A DNA stretch of 64,000 nt, taken from NCBI GenBank assembly GCA_949361645.1, contig OX442415.1, positions 24,595,790-24,659,789 of the forward strand, written 5' to 3'. Under the pieces are notes generated by a model. The model was not told the DNA's origin and did no database searches. It worked only from the letters and a program-made list of their open reading frames with translations. This document shows positions 1 to 12,944 of the stretch, in pieces. Within the stretch, counting starts at the first letter, position 1. Each line of letters opens with the position of its first letter. This DNA is from Spongilla lacustris. Taxonomy: Eukaryota > Porifera > Demospongiae > Spongillida > Spongillidae. Position numbers and translations under genes: made by a program.

Positions 1-2039
1 GCATGCAAGCAGTCTGCATTGAATACTTGCAAGCATAACAATAAATGATGTCTCACGCAGTGGATTGTGCTCTGCTTAATGACATATCGTTGGTAAGTCT
101 GTATAAACACTACAATAATACGGTCATACATGCATTAATCCCCCGTGGGGAAAAAACATTCTTCCATCCACAGAAATAAGCATATTTCTCCATTGAAATA
201 AATGCATGCAAGCAAACCTTTCGAGTAACTTCATTTGTTTATATTCCTCTGCAGATAGATATCTATTCGCTCACCGTGTCTGATTTGGCTACGCTATAAT
301 GAAGTATTCGCATAAATTGTATGTGCAAGGTGCGATCATGCAATGCTAAACTCATGCATACATCTGTAATTTGTTTCCTTCTCCCATGTAAGTGCAAGAT
401 TTAATTGTGCTTCACCATGATTTGCAAAAATATTCATTTTTTAATTCTTCTATCTGATATAACTGTTCAGTTTGTCCCAGTTAACACGCATGATGTGCTT
501 AAAAAATTGTGGTTCTTCCCATGCAAACTGTAAAACAGGAATGCATAAGCATACTGAAATACTAATGTTAAATTGATGGTCGGACCGTCTACGGGTTAAA
601 CGAAATTGGTCAAAATCATCTACATGTAGACGCTATTTCAGAGCAATTTTCGGGTATTTAAATCCTCCAAAAAACATTCATTTTCTTACTGAGCCATCTA
701 AACAGGTTAAACAACACACATGGGTAGGTAGAATTTTTAAGTTTATTACAATAAATGATATTCCGCAAAGTACAGAATCGTCTACGCGTATATGCATATG
801 TGTCTACGCGTAGACGGCGATTTAACATTAATGGGTGATCAGTATTTTTACGAATTGCACGCCACACTGCCAAATTAACATCAAACACGTTTAGCCATAA
901 TTGTATACATAATTATAATACATGTATAATTTACGTATGTATGTGTGTGTGTGTGTGCTTGTTCGTGCATGTGTGGGTACATGCATGTGTGTACTTGTTT
1001 GTGTGCCCTTGTTGAGGTGCAGTGTGTATTAGTATGTCACGACAGAAGTGTTGGAGTTGTTCTGCATTCAGTGTATGCATGTGTCTATGTGTGTGGTGAT
1101 TTATGGTAAAAAGTTATGTTGCAAGTGCAGACTACTGGGATGTGAGCAGGAGGGAGGATGGGAGGAGGGAATAGACAGCTGCAGCTTTGATTGGCTTATA
1201 TGTTGAGAATTATTATGAATCAGCTGTGTTTTGTTTATTTTCTAAACTGATTTATAGCTTTTTGATGGATCCCTATTTTCCTTATAGGATGCCTAGGGAA
1301 ATTAATAGTTAAAGTTACCACAATGGACAGCTGAAACCATGAAGATATCAGGCAAAGTAATAAATCTACATGTATGGTGGCCAGAACTAGCATTGCATGA
1401 GGAGCATTGCTGGTACCATGTGAATTTAAGGAATGACAACTGTCATTGACTCTATATCTCTAGAGCCTTTACCAGGATATGTCTTCTGCTTGTATTATAA
1501 AATTCTTAGCGCACAATTCCCTCATGAGCTGTGAATTGTACCTCTATGGTGTGGCATGAGATTAATATTATAATACACAGGGATGCCAAATGCACCAATT
1601 TTTGTACAAAAATTGTCAATAATCAGCCGCGGGATGCTGAATATCCTAGGAACAATAATTCATTCTGCTTTCAACCGTACTAATATGCTTATCTAGTATT
1701 TCTAGTATGCAGAGATGAGCAACGAAGAAGCAGTTGTGTGCTACTTGAGCCACATACAATCAGTTGGCATACATCATAGAACATTCATTTGTATAGACTC
1801 TATTAGTCACGAATGCAATGCTGTATCCTCTCCCCCCACAGACAATACAAGGACTGTCACTACTTATATCCTACATGTGAAAATTAATATGACATAATAG
1901 AACAGAGGATTAACTAAAGCAGTGTAATTGCAGCACAATTTAGTAGTTAGGCCATCAAGAGATACAGCACATAATGTTGGCAATCACTATAGCCTTCATG
2001 GACAGTGGACACTGCATGGCTGATAGTCACATACACAGC
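1..2039. other. Non-coding flank downstream of the MFSD4-like gene
   Basis: This is AT-rich sequence without a convincing ORF. It holds a short TG microsatellite (about 937-960) and, at 577-830, Cp-G-containing palindromes of the form GTCTACGCGTAGAC (802-815). The latter resemble the CTACATGTAG palindromes at 6.8-6.9 kb and suggest a decayed MITE. Confidence 0.4.
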
Positions 2040-5000
2040 CTAAGGACTGCAGAGAACACCCATAGGAGATCTGTAGGGCTCAGAAGTAAGCTCCAATATA
2101 ACCTTTGACCTCTTTTCATGAGCATGTTCACCACACTGGTAGCTTAGTTTTTCATCCACTGTATCAACGTTAGAGGAGACACTACTCTCTGCGAGTCCAC
2201 AAGTTGTCTTCATGGCTACCACCACCTCTGCACTCTTCCACAGGTGGGCAGTGCCAAGCAATGCAGCGACTATCACACATGACACCAGCACGTCCCCCAG
2301 GGCATAGTACAGCAGGAGGTATGGTGTTGCATGTTCCAACAGAGATCCCAGGATTGTGGCATGTGTCATGTCTGCCACTGACACCGCCATGATCAAGACA
2401 GCTGTCCCCATTCCAGTCATGGGTACCTGTCCAGTAAGCCAACTGTACGTTGTCCCATAGATGGAAGCCATGCTTGCACCAAGACCTCCTGTCCCCAGCC
2501 AAATTAGTGTTGGGTTGCTAGGATACGTAACCATCAACAGAGTGCTTGCTAAACTCCCTGTCACATTTAGGATCATCAGCAGACCAAGAGGGACCTTCAA
2601 AATGACCAAAATGATTGAAGCCAGACTCCCAGCAGCAAAGGCACCATAGAATAGGGAATTGAGGTTTGTGGCTTCCATCTTGGTGAAGTGCAGGGTCTCC
2701 ACAGCAAATGTGAACAGAAGGCCACCATATCCACAGCTTAGCCCATAGTAGATGGAAATGAGAAGGAATGCAAGGAAATAGATTACAGCTGTCCTGGCCG
2801 TGCCGATTCCAAGTTTGTGGAAACCCATTGCATGCCGCCCACTGGATGGTGTGCTGGATTGGGGGGGACTATAGATAGTGTCGGTGTTCAGCGAGGAGGG
2901 GGTGTGGCTGGGTGTTAAGCAAGATGAAACACACCTGAAGTTTTCTGTTGTGGCACTTATAAAGGCAAGAGGGAGGAGTGCACAAAGCCAGGGGACCACT
3001 GCTATCACATAGGCCCAGGCAAACCTAGGGACATGGAGTGATAGTGGGAAAAATGACCAATCAGTGCAATTATTGTTGACATTGTGCAGGTGACTTGTAG
3101 AATTGGAATCTGTACATGTTTCTAGCCAGCACTTCACATCATCACACCAGCTCCCATTAACTGGATCAAGCATGGAATCATTGCAACTGATGGTTGTGGT
3201 GTTGCAATCCTGCTGCTGGACTAGGAATGGTTGTGCCAGCAGTGGGGCTGTAAAGGCACCTATGGCATAGCAAAAGTCAATAAGTTGGAAGTAGGGGCCT
3301 GCCCTCTTCTTCCATACCTTTAGAACTACTTTGTGGACACCTGAGATGGAGGCAAATGGGGTTAAGGGAGCAAAGGGTTAAAGGAGCAGAGAAGTTAAGG
3401 GCGCAAAGGATTTAAGGGAACGAAGGGTTAAGGGAGTAAAAGGTTATTGGAGCAAATGAAGGGATCAAAGGGGAAGGGAGAGTGCATCGAGCATAATAAT
3501 TATGTGAGGGTACTATGTTCCCTAATAAAGGAAAAATCCTGTATGAAAAAAATTACTTTTGAATGCTTAGTTATAGTGAAATTAAATACAAATTAATGTC
3601 ATCACATGTACAGTGGGCATTGCATATGAGCTGCATTAGCGTACAAGTATATATTGCATTGAAGGATAAATAATAATAATCCTACATGCATCTCACCCTC
3701 ATTTTATACGACAAGTATATTAACTTATTGTTTAGTTGTCAGTACTGTATGTGTGTATGTTCGTGTGTTTGTATCTGTATTTTGCATTTAAAAAATAAAT
3801 CACAAACAATCAAAATTGCAATTCATATACAGTGTAAGTCTTACGCCTTTAATGAACTTTCTTTCTTTTGCACCTAACATTGAAGATGCATTAATACCTA
3901 CATAAGTTAAGATGCATAGAATTTGAAAATCTAACGTATGTTCCATATACATGTAGACTAAAGGATTTGTGCCGTATCATGAAATCAATGCGCTCCGCGT
4001 ATATTAAACTCGCGTTGTTGCTAGACCTATCGACTGAACCAGGTCATTTTTATGTTTTTTTCAAGTCATCAGACCAAGAGAACAAAAAAGCTCATCCTGT
4101 TTTCGTTCCCAGACTTATTGTTGTGTTCCTGGGTGGGTAGGGACGATTTTATAGAGTGCCAATTCATAATCATAAAGCTGTTATACGCAATACTTAAGTC
4201 ATATTGAGTTGCCGCCCAACAAGCGTTCCCATGACACAGAAACGTAAGGTATTATATAATGCGAACAGGTTTAAATACCATTGGTGTTCTAATAGTTGTT
4301 TGATTATTCCACACTACTGATTGACTTGCGAAGTTGTTTATATAAAAATGCCTTCATGGGAACGAAAGGAGAAAGCCAAAGGACGCGAGAGAATGAGAGT
4401 CATTTCAGTACAATACTGATCCTGAACAAAAGCGGGCACTTATGCAGCTTCCACCAATGTCTAATGTATCGGGGGTACATTTCTCTACCGCGGTGTACGG
4501 AAAAGAAATTTATTTCTGTTTATAAGCCTTGACGGTGAACTGATGTATAGTGTCTGGCATACACATTCAGCTGCTAGCTCACATTCTAGCTATCCTATCA
4601 GTATGTAATTATTAAAGGCTGCAAAGGTGACAAAACTGTAAACATTGTGATTACAATGATTGGTTGTCCTTGCATGGCCTTGTATGCATTCATGGGTTGT
4701 GCATCAGTTATGAAACTAGATATATAAAAGACATTCTCACTGAGAACATTAGTGATTGTAGATACAATAAACACACAGTATTCCTATATTTAGCAACATA
4801 ACAGCAATGCTGTTTTACAAAAGTGCTAAATATTCATTAGTATGTTTTTGTATCACTTTTCGAGTCCCTTTCAACACTGCCTTGTCTTATACACCACTAA
4901 ATTTCTCATGCAGAGAGAATGTTATTATGTCTTGTAAGCACATAAATGTAGGTCTTTAAATTTAGGATTAAATACATATATTTAATTTCTTGTATCTGCA

Positions 5001-8000
5001 TCTCTTCCGATATCAGTTAAATGTTATAAGCTGCAAAGATACAAAACTCTGTTAAAAAGGATCGTGCACTAGTACAAGAAAGGGAGGAAGGGAAAAGGAG
5101 GAGGGAAGCTGAGAGAGGAGGAGGAAGAGGGAGGTTGAGGGAGGAGGAATAGGGAGAGGGCATGGAACTGATTGCATTAAGTTGCAACTCACCATTATCT
5201 ATTCCACCAGACCCCAGCTCGTAGAGGAATATCATGAAGCAGACCATCACAAAACTGTACGAGACAGCCTGGGCTATTGCCGCTGGATGCACACAATGAT
5301 AGCCACCCACATAATATGGGGAGAATAGGTTGAGACAATTATTAACATAGTGTTAGAGCTCAATAATGAACTACACTTAATTGAGGCCAAAGTACAAAAG
5401 GTCATGTATCAGATATCAGGGTGAGGCCACAATATGGGTATTACAGTAAAATGATGGTGGGTATAGTGGGGCAACTGGAAATGTGAGATACACATGTATG
5501 TATTAATAGAAATAACAAAGTTGCTTAGTATCTCGGAGCTTTCTCTTCAAGCAATAGCTTTAAATATTATACTAGCTCACTAAGGCACTTAAGAACTGCC
5601 TCCTTGTTCTCCTTGATAGTCAGCTGTTTACCATTGGGTAAGATCAGCCGTGGAGTCCACATCAATCCTACCTAGCTAGCTAGTTCTTCTGGATTTGTAA
5701 ACACACCGATAATGACAGGAGACAGGACATGATGCAAATGATCATGAGGAACTGTTTAGAGCACTCCTCTACATTGTCTGGGGACTCCAATATTGTGATA
5801 ACAAAAACCCGCATTGAGGTGTTGCAATTGCTACATTTATATGGCTAATAGATTATGCACGATTTGCAAAAGTCCTTGCAAGTACCTTTGTCAATTCAAG
5901 TTGGTTCCGACACATCTAAGGGACATATTGTTGCATTGTGGCAGTCTGCATGTAAAGCATTTCCTTATGCAAGTGCATTCATTAATTTGTAGCTATGTAA
6001 ACAATCAGCCACATCACTGGATTCTGTTTATATAAAGAATCTATTTTTTATAGTCTAATTGTGAGTTACTCTTGGTCAACCTACATCGAATAAATATAAT
6101 AGGCATTGATACCATGACCCTCTGTGAGTCCCTGTACCCATGCAGTATCTCATCAAGGAAGTACATTCAAAGGGTTGTATAGTACATGTATGTACCCGTA
6201 GAAGTTGGACCGTTCAAAGCTTTGTGTAACTTACATGAGTGTAAGTCACAATTTTTTTTTTTGTTCCGCGATACATGTAGGCGAAAAATGTACCTACATG
6301 TATATATACTAGTATAGGCGTTCCACTGCGACTTCTCCATGGTCCTCGCATGAGATGCTGTATAAAACTTTCAACTCGAAAAATTTTGCTCTAAAACATT
6401 AGGCATCATTTGTCATTCGCTTTGGAGATCGTTCAACCATTGGCTCTGTAGATAACCGATCGAGGTGGAGGAGCGTGTAAAAATTGCCCACGATCTTTGT
6501 TGTCTGAGAGCATAAAAGTTGGAAATCGTGTGTTTTTGGCGGTGAAATTCTATCTGTCTAAAACTGAAGCGAAGAATGCATGCTTTTAGCAATTTTTTTT
6601 TTTTTGTAAATCGATTCAAGCCAAGTGAGGGGCGTTTCCCAACTTAACAGCACGCTTGCGTTATTTTCTGCCGCCAGTCCCGCCACCTTGCAAGTAGCCT
6701 TCTATGCTGTACTGATTATGTTTATTTCATTCATGCGTTGACTGTTTGTTCATTGTTTGGAATAAAGTGATTTGCAACGACTACATGTAGGTTAAAGCGC
6801 CTACATGTAGTGGTCGACCTATCATTATTCGAGCTAGGTCAAAGTTTTAAACGCCATTGAATGCGAGGACCATTACTTTGCAATACTGCCTACACGTAGG
6901 CTAACACAGCACATTTCGCCTACATGTAGGCGTTTGTTCGATCTATCATTAACTGATCGTGATGGTGCGGCTGTACTATTAGCAGCAGCCCCAACAAGCC
7001 ATTAACTAACAGACTGTGGGTGGACCAAATTGTACTAATTATACCAATCTTAGGGGATCAAAGTCTCAAGGCCTACAGGCACACTAATGCACATCACTTA
7101 CCAACAATGCACCAGAGCAGTGCTATGAACAGCAGTAGGTGGGTGTGGAATTTGAAGCGGTCTCCCAGTGCCCCAGTGATGGTGCCTCCTACAATGTACC
7201 CGGCACCTCTGACGAAGAAGATGTAGGCAATATCTGTCAGTGTGGTTCCGATATAACTGGCTCGGTCGAGTAATGTTGGTCCAATCAGTGTCTCCACTAT
7301 ACCCTGATGTGGAAGAGTATATTGTTAAAGGACATGAAATCTAAACATCTGCTATCACCATGCATTTTGGCTACCTGAAGCCCATACGGGCTTAGGGAAA
7401 GAGGCTTGGTTGTTCTGATATTTACCTCTGTCATTTTTCTAACTGCTTGAATGCAATTTCATGTATAATACCCCAGTCCATAAAAGGTTACTGATAAATC
7501 ATGGTCTTTTGACAGTAGCTAACGTACCTGCTCAAGTGCGCGCTACGCGAGGAACTATATATGAATCCATCGTTTAAATTTTTTAAAATCTAAATGGATG
7601 AAGTGACAGTGCAGTAATCCATGGGTACATTAATCAGCTTCCCTCAGCTCTACTTACAGATTTACCCTATAGCCATACCACTAGTCGCGGGTTGTTTTCT
7701 CACGTGACTATACAAAACGCCACAGCCCAATCAGTTAAATCACACATCCCGCCTCACCAGTCCGAGAAACAGGACCATACAGCTTGCACTGGTCGCGAAC
7801 CGATATACGTTACAGTAGCTGGCCATCTGAGCGATTCAAGTGGCCCGCACAAAAGCGCAAATAAATGCGACGACATATAGACACCTATATAGGCACTTAT
7901 ATTAATTTTAAAAGTAACTTATTATTACGTCTGCAAATGTGTACGATGATTTAATATTAGCGTGATGAAGAATTCAATCAGAGTTCACTATTATTAGACA

Positions 8001-8061
8001 ACAGCGGAAGTGATTGGTCAATTACCTGAGTGGAGTCCTCCGGGGCTGACCAGTGAAGCAT
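2040..8061 (-). CDS. MFSD4B: MFSD4/NaGLT1-like major facilitator sugar transporter, four exons
   Basis: Exons, in transcription order, are 8061-8026, 7303-7102, 5282-5193 and 3340-2040. Splice phases are 0, 1 and 1, all introns are GT-AG, and the total is 543 codons including the stop. The family moves glucose or related solutes across the plasma membrane through 12 helices. The sequence shows the N-terminal family motif GPTLLD followed by an FVRGAGYIVGG loop (exon 2), a GSGGIDNG motif split over exons 3/4 (family GxxDTG), and VWKKRAGPYFQ...GAFTAPLLAQPFL at the start of exon 4. The C-terminal half has six helices and a long soluble tail. The start used is the only in-frame ATG of exon 1, where an in-frame stop lies upstream. 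The resulting N-terminus (MLHWSAPEDSTQ) lacks an obvious full first helix, so an alternative 5' exon may exist. The acceptor of exon 3 has a second phase-compatible option a few codons downstream. MFSD4A versus MFSD4B cannot be separated here. Confidence 0.85.
3341..5192 (-). other. Intron 3 of the MFSD4-like gene
   Basis: This intron is 1.85 kb. It contains a degenerate purine-rich tandem stretch at about 3355-3475 (variants of AAGGGTTAAGGGAGCAAAG) near its 3' end. Right after the donor (about 5050-5165) there is a GGA-rich tract, which is pyrimidine-rich on the transcribed strand. No exon or transposase could be recognised in the rest. Confidence 0.6.
5283..7101 (-). other. Intron 2 of the MFSD4-like gene with CTACATGTAG palindrome cluster
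   Basis: This intron is 1.8 kb with no coding signal. At 6270-6310 and 6780-6935 it carries a cluster of short palindromes built on CTACATGTAG. The clearest is CGCCTACATGTAGGCG at 6917-6932. These are probably remnants of a small inverted-repeat element. Confidence 0.45.
7304..8025 (-). other. Intron 1 of the MFSD4-like gene
   Basis: This intron is 722 bp. It is bounded by a GTAATT donor after exon 1 and a pyrimidine-rich CATCAG acceptor before exon 2. Nothing else was recognised in it. Confidence 0.6.
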
Positions 8062-9239
8062 GTTCCTGGTGAGGCTATGCTATGGGGACCTCATCCAATT
8101 ATCCCAGTATCGGCCCAAAATCACTTTATTTCAAAGAGAGCCTCCCCTCTCTGCGCATGCGCAAACATACAACAAACATACAGACTATACATGTACATAT
8201 AGGTTTATTCCACAAGGTCTGCCTGAAATTTTAGGGCATGGCACATGTCCATGGCCCCTCCTACCTGAGGACTTTTGGCTATGTCACACCTGCATGCAAT
8301 TAACATATCATATACCTAAATGAGTCTTATACTGACTCATTAATTGATCCGGGTAAAAATGATCCTTTTCGTTGCAATAACTGATCCGGCCGGATCACTT
8401 TTGGCTGCAAAAAGTGATCCGCCTCTGCAAAACGTGATCCGCCTCTGCAAAAAGTGTTCCTTAACATCACATGGTGATAAAACATCCTTTTTCTGCAATA
8501 AATGAGCAAGACAGGTCCATGTACAGAGTGTATCACATTTTGCTGCCAAACCAGATCCGCGGTGCGGGTATAATATACGTCATATGCATGCAGTTAGGTA
8601 AGTACGCCGAAACTGATAATGCACATGTATACACATACATGCGTGTTATAAGGCGGCAGCAAAAATTGATCCGGGTTGTGGATACTAATCACTGTCACAA
8701 TCACTGTCACAATTACATGCATTGTACTTTTAGAAATGCTGCCAAATACAATCTCAGACTAATATGCCTACTATGGTGACTCGGATAACCACAACAATAA
8801 TGTATGAAATCATAGCTTCTTAATATTAATTATGGTAATATAAATGGACTCTGTCATTACTAAACTCTATAGATGAATGCTTTAGCCGTTTGTAGGTTGA
8901 TCATGATGATGCATATACCAACCTTTAATAACCAACCTAATAAATTAAGAACAACTCTGGGCGGTACCGAGCATTATTAGTTTATTACACGCGTGATCCG
9001 GCCCGTGACAGAGGCATAAATGACTCCCAGGTGTAAATGACTCCTCCTATAGACATATATGATAGTGAATTCCATAAGCCACTTGCATGTACTTGTGCGA
9101 GAAAGCTCGCTTGCATGGATAAGGATAAATTCTGTAATGTCGAGGATAGGAATCAATATCTTCAAGGTCGACTCAGAGCTAGCTCGAGGGGATCGAATGC
9201 TCTTTTTCAAAAAAGTAAAGCCGGTGTCACATGCAGGCA

Positions 9240-9246
9240 TGTGGGT

Positions 9247-9279
<33 letters not shown>

Positions 9280-9450
9280 ATTTTGGGTCCGGGGGGACCC
9301 ATATGCCTAGGCAACTGGGTCCCCCCCCCCCCCCCCCCCCCCCGGACCCAAATGCCTAGGCATATGGGTCCGGGTAATTATTTGTACATCCAGGCATCTT
9401 GGTCCGGGTAGGGGGCGGAGGGGGAGGGGGGGGGGGGGGGGGGGGGGACA
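9240..9450. repeat. Poly-C/poly-G cluster with palindromic spacers
   Basis: There are C runs at 9248-9279 (32 nt) and 9321-9343 (23 nt), and a G run at 9426-9447 (22 nt). They are separated by repeats of GGACCCATATGCCTAGGCA in both orientations. The strand asymmetry would allow G-quadruplex or i-motif structure. It may be an expanded G/C tract within a repeat. Confidence 0.8.
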
Positions 9451-10904
9451 GAGTTTCCTGATGCATTTTATTTACTGGCACCGGCCGGTTTTGATACGAT
9501 AGACACATTTGTTGTTACTTTCTCAACGGTAAGTTAGCGTCCGTCAGCCGTTCCACTTTGTAACAGCCACTCGGCTTGCCATCTGTGTTTCTTTGCCGAA
9601 AAGTAAGGTCACTGCTGATCTTTTTGGCAGACTTAGTCTGGTGCTAACTCGTAGCATAACAAGACCTATTTTGACGAGAAGTCTGCCCCAATCATTTGAG
9701 TAGCCTATGTCTGAAACATTAGTTACTTTGCAGTAGTCTGTTTAATAAGTAGTTATTGTTTACGGTGTGTTATTGTTGTGTATTTATTGTGATGCGATAA
9801 GATAAAACAAAAACACGTTGAGCATATACAAACAATGAATGGGTCGTGTTCAAGTAGTACACAACTGTTTCTTCGTATCATACAGGACTCAATGATTGAC
9901 CTGTCGATCGCAATGCAATTTTGAGACACGCTAGGAAACTATCAGTCTGCATGCATGTGTTCAGCCGGGTAATGCGTACATCGGTCAAAACTTAGGCTTG
10001 TATCCAGGGCTCCGGAGGCAACGTAGATTATTACATCAACCAGCCCTCCCGCGCGAGACGCGGAAGCTTTCTACATGAAAGCCACATGCAGTTTCAGAAT
10101 AAAATCAGTGCTTCCGACAGCACTATATTAATAAGTACACAGTTTTGAAGTCACAAGCGAGCCATCGTTATTGAACGGCAATACGACCTTATTCGACTGC
10201 AAATATGAATATATTCTTGTGTGATATGCATGTGACATAATTGGAAAGGCGTCGCCTTTAATGAGATACACGAATATGGCTGAACTGTCGGATTCGTTTA
10301 AGCAACTTGATACGGTGGGAAAATTACGCTATAAAGAGAAGCTTGGTATGCCATGTTGTACATGGTCCCCAGGCAGTACTCGATGGTGTGGATGGCAGGC
10401 AGAGAACATTAGTATCTCACTAGATGAGTGCTGTGGAGAAAAATTTAAACAGCAACTATGCAAAAATAATGTATATCATCCCTGTATGTATAGCCTCATA
10501 CACTGCCCATGACAGGCTTAAAAAGCTGCAAGCCAAACCAGCCTGTCCTTTTTGTGCACTGTCAATACATAAGTACACATATGTACAAATAGGGTACTTT
10601 CACCACCATAAAAAAATTCAATGCCAGTGCATTTCAATATGAACTACATTTACATTACACAGGCCATCACTTATAAAACAGAGAATTTGTTATCATACAG
10701 CCTCCTTCATGATAGCTGGTGGTTTACCTAGTGGTCACGTTCAGGTACAAACAACACAATATCATGTACAACTGTACATGGCAATGTGATAAAATGTGCA
10801 TTTGTTTCATAAGGGCATATATACCTTTCTGTAATGATCCAGCAATCAATTAAAATCTGGCAGAAAGTTTCAAACAAGAAGAGTGCTACACTTGCTGCAG
10901 TGTT

Positions 10905-10995
10905 ATCCTCAGTTCAGTGGTGCAGCTTCAGGCCACTTGCTGAAATAATCTACTAAAGTGACCACATACTTATTGCCCTTTGATGTGGACCAAGG
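10905..10995 (-). pseudogene. Integrase core fragment (copy 1)
   Basis: Read on the minus strand, this stretch encodes the retroelement integrase core signature KGNKYV-TLVDYFSKWPEAA. The same segment is present, inverted, at 14768-14880. There is no surrounding open frame long enough for an active enzyme, and the downstream frame hits stops within about 40 codons. Ty3-type and related integrases (including Ginger-type) share this motif, so the exact class is open. Confidence 0.6.
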
Positions 10996-11374
10996 AGGTC
11001 TATACCAACCTATTGGTAGAATATGCCTTGTGGTTTTATTGTTCTACATAGATATCCCTTCCTTAATGATTCTTATCGCCGTGACTTCATATGAATAAAA
11101 GAACCTCAGTTGCATTAATATCAATATGCACAAAAGAACAAACATTACACACTATATATGCATACACCATAGAATGTTCTAGATAATTGTGACCAATGGG
11201 CTAACAGCACATGACTGATTAGCACAGGAGGTGCTGATTGTGTACAGCTCTAAACAGGCCCCTTTGGTGAAAGAATACGTCCCAGTATCAAAAATAATCT
11301 GGAGGGCGTCTATTTCTCCCTGGATAGCGTCGTACATTGTCAGTCCCAGCCTTAGTAGGGTCTGCTGTCCCTAT

Positions 11375-11710
11375 CTAGGTGGTTGGGCAACAGCACATCT
11401 CTTGAGGTACCATCATTTCATTCCTACCATCATCCACCAACTCAAGTGCACTCCCAAATTTAGCTGCTTCCTGGAGTCCCTTGTCGGTCAATGCCTCTGC
11501 CCAACTTGTAAAGTAGTCTGATGCCGCAAGCACATTTCTTGCTTTGGGTAGAGGGCCGAGGATATCTGTGTCCACAATCTGGAGAGAATTTGACAGGTTG
11601 GAGTGCATCTTGATTCTTTGGCACTGGGTCCTTCCTTCTTGAGCAAACAACACACCTCTTGCACCAGTCAGTCACATTATTCTAGTGCCCGGGCCATCTG
11701 TGTGCTGATC
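11375..11710 (-). pseudogene. Ty3-type integrase remnant, zinc-binding end plus core start
   Basis: On the minus strand two overlapping frames together show WPGH...DWCKRCVVCSRRKDPVPKN (end of the HHCC zinc-binding module). This is followed by IVDTDILGPLPKARN and ASDYFTSWAEA (start of the catalytic core). The frames shift between the two parts and an in-frame stop follows WPGH. The copy is dead. A rearranged counterpart lies at 16945-17110. Confidence 0.65.
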
Positions 11711-12099
11711 TGATGAGGCAGACAATGCAAATGTTGATGCTGAAAACAGATGCTGTTTGTCTTTCTAATTCGATCTGCTGTTCAATAGTTACCAATTTCA
11801 AATATGCACTGATATATTTTAGTATCTCCACTAGTAACAGTAGACAAGAGGAGGAACATCCTGATGCCCATGTCTGTTCCTCGCGAGAGTGTCGGTATTT
11901 CCGTTTCTTCGTCCTTGAGTGATTGACTATCACTCTGCCTCCACCATTGACCTGCCCTGTTTCAATACCGTTACTAGTGATTTTGGAATGTGTGGTTTCG
12001 TCTCTCGAACGTCTTGCAACAGTTGCAAGCAATCTCAGCCTATTAAATCCATTTCCTGCCTGGACTGTAGCTTCCAAATAACCTTCCCTTGTGCTCTGC

Positions 12100-12944
12100 A
12101 AGTTCCAGATTCATGGTTCTGCATGGTACTGTGTCATTTATGGCTACTAGTTCGTGGTTATTCATACTCAAGTGCTTGAGTAGAAAAGTACAAGGTTGCC
12201 CAAAAGAAATCAACACAGAAGTCTAAATTAAGGCATTAGGAAGCAGCTGTAGGCTTTTGTTCATGTATGCCTGTATGGTTATGTGTGTACATGTAGCTCG
12301 TGTTTAATGCATTTGTACGGATTCGTCTACGGATGGCATGGCACGCGTTAGTAAGTGTTAAGTGGGTCCGTTGCCAATCCCTTTATTATATATTATCTCT
12401 GCCCCAATTCCCATGGTTACGGGGATGGGCTTCAAGTCTAGTGCTGGGCTTTTGACAGAAGGATTACACGTAGTCCTTTAGCATGATTCACATTCAGATA
12501 TCTATAAGAGGAACTTACTAATAGACACTTGACAAGAATACATAAATGTGGGATATAGAACTGCATACCCATTGACGGATATCCATGTGCATATTTGGCC
12601 AGTAGTACTGTTTCATCCTGCTTTCGGTTCTGTCTCTTCCCTGATGCCCACCACTTGATGATGCAAGACATTCAGTGAAAACCTGTCTTCTGTCCCTATC
12701 TTCAAGAAGAACGATACGTTTGCACTAATTCTTGACTTAATGCAGTACATCGTAAATGCATCTCCGTCAATCCGAAAGTCTTTCGAACGCTTCCGAATTG
12801 CACAAGCTAAACTTTGACCTGCAACAGTGTCTCATCACAAGTGCTTCGCCGACTGCCTTGCATTGCGCGCAACAGATCGAGAGCTAATGGCCGGGGTTAT
12901 GCACAATGCATTTATTGAGCACGAGGACAAGCTAGCGCATAGGT
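12100..12944. other. Spacer between the two composite-repeat copies
   Basis: This is 845 bp of mixed sequence without a coding signal that stands out from background. No structural RNA or terminal repeats were recognised. Confidence 0.4.

Larger units (their letters stand above)
8340..11840. repeat. Composite repeat, copy 1 (integrase-bearing)
   Basis: This stretch recurs in rearranged form at about 12945-17110. Shared blocks in the same orientation include: 8395-9220 with 12950-13930 (GATCCG-rich motif, TATAATATACGTCATATGCATG, then a block ending near CGAATGCTCTTT); 10345-10640 with 14362-14640; and about 11120-11600 with about 15095-15605. Blocks in opposite orientation are about 10680-11110 with 14650-15085, and about 11605-11835 with 16815-17085. 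Copy 1 is interrupted at 9230-10000 by poly-C/poly-G tracts and unique sequence. It contains two integrase remnants on the minus strand. Confidence 0.75.
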
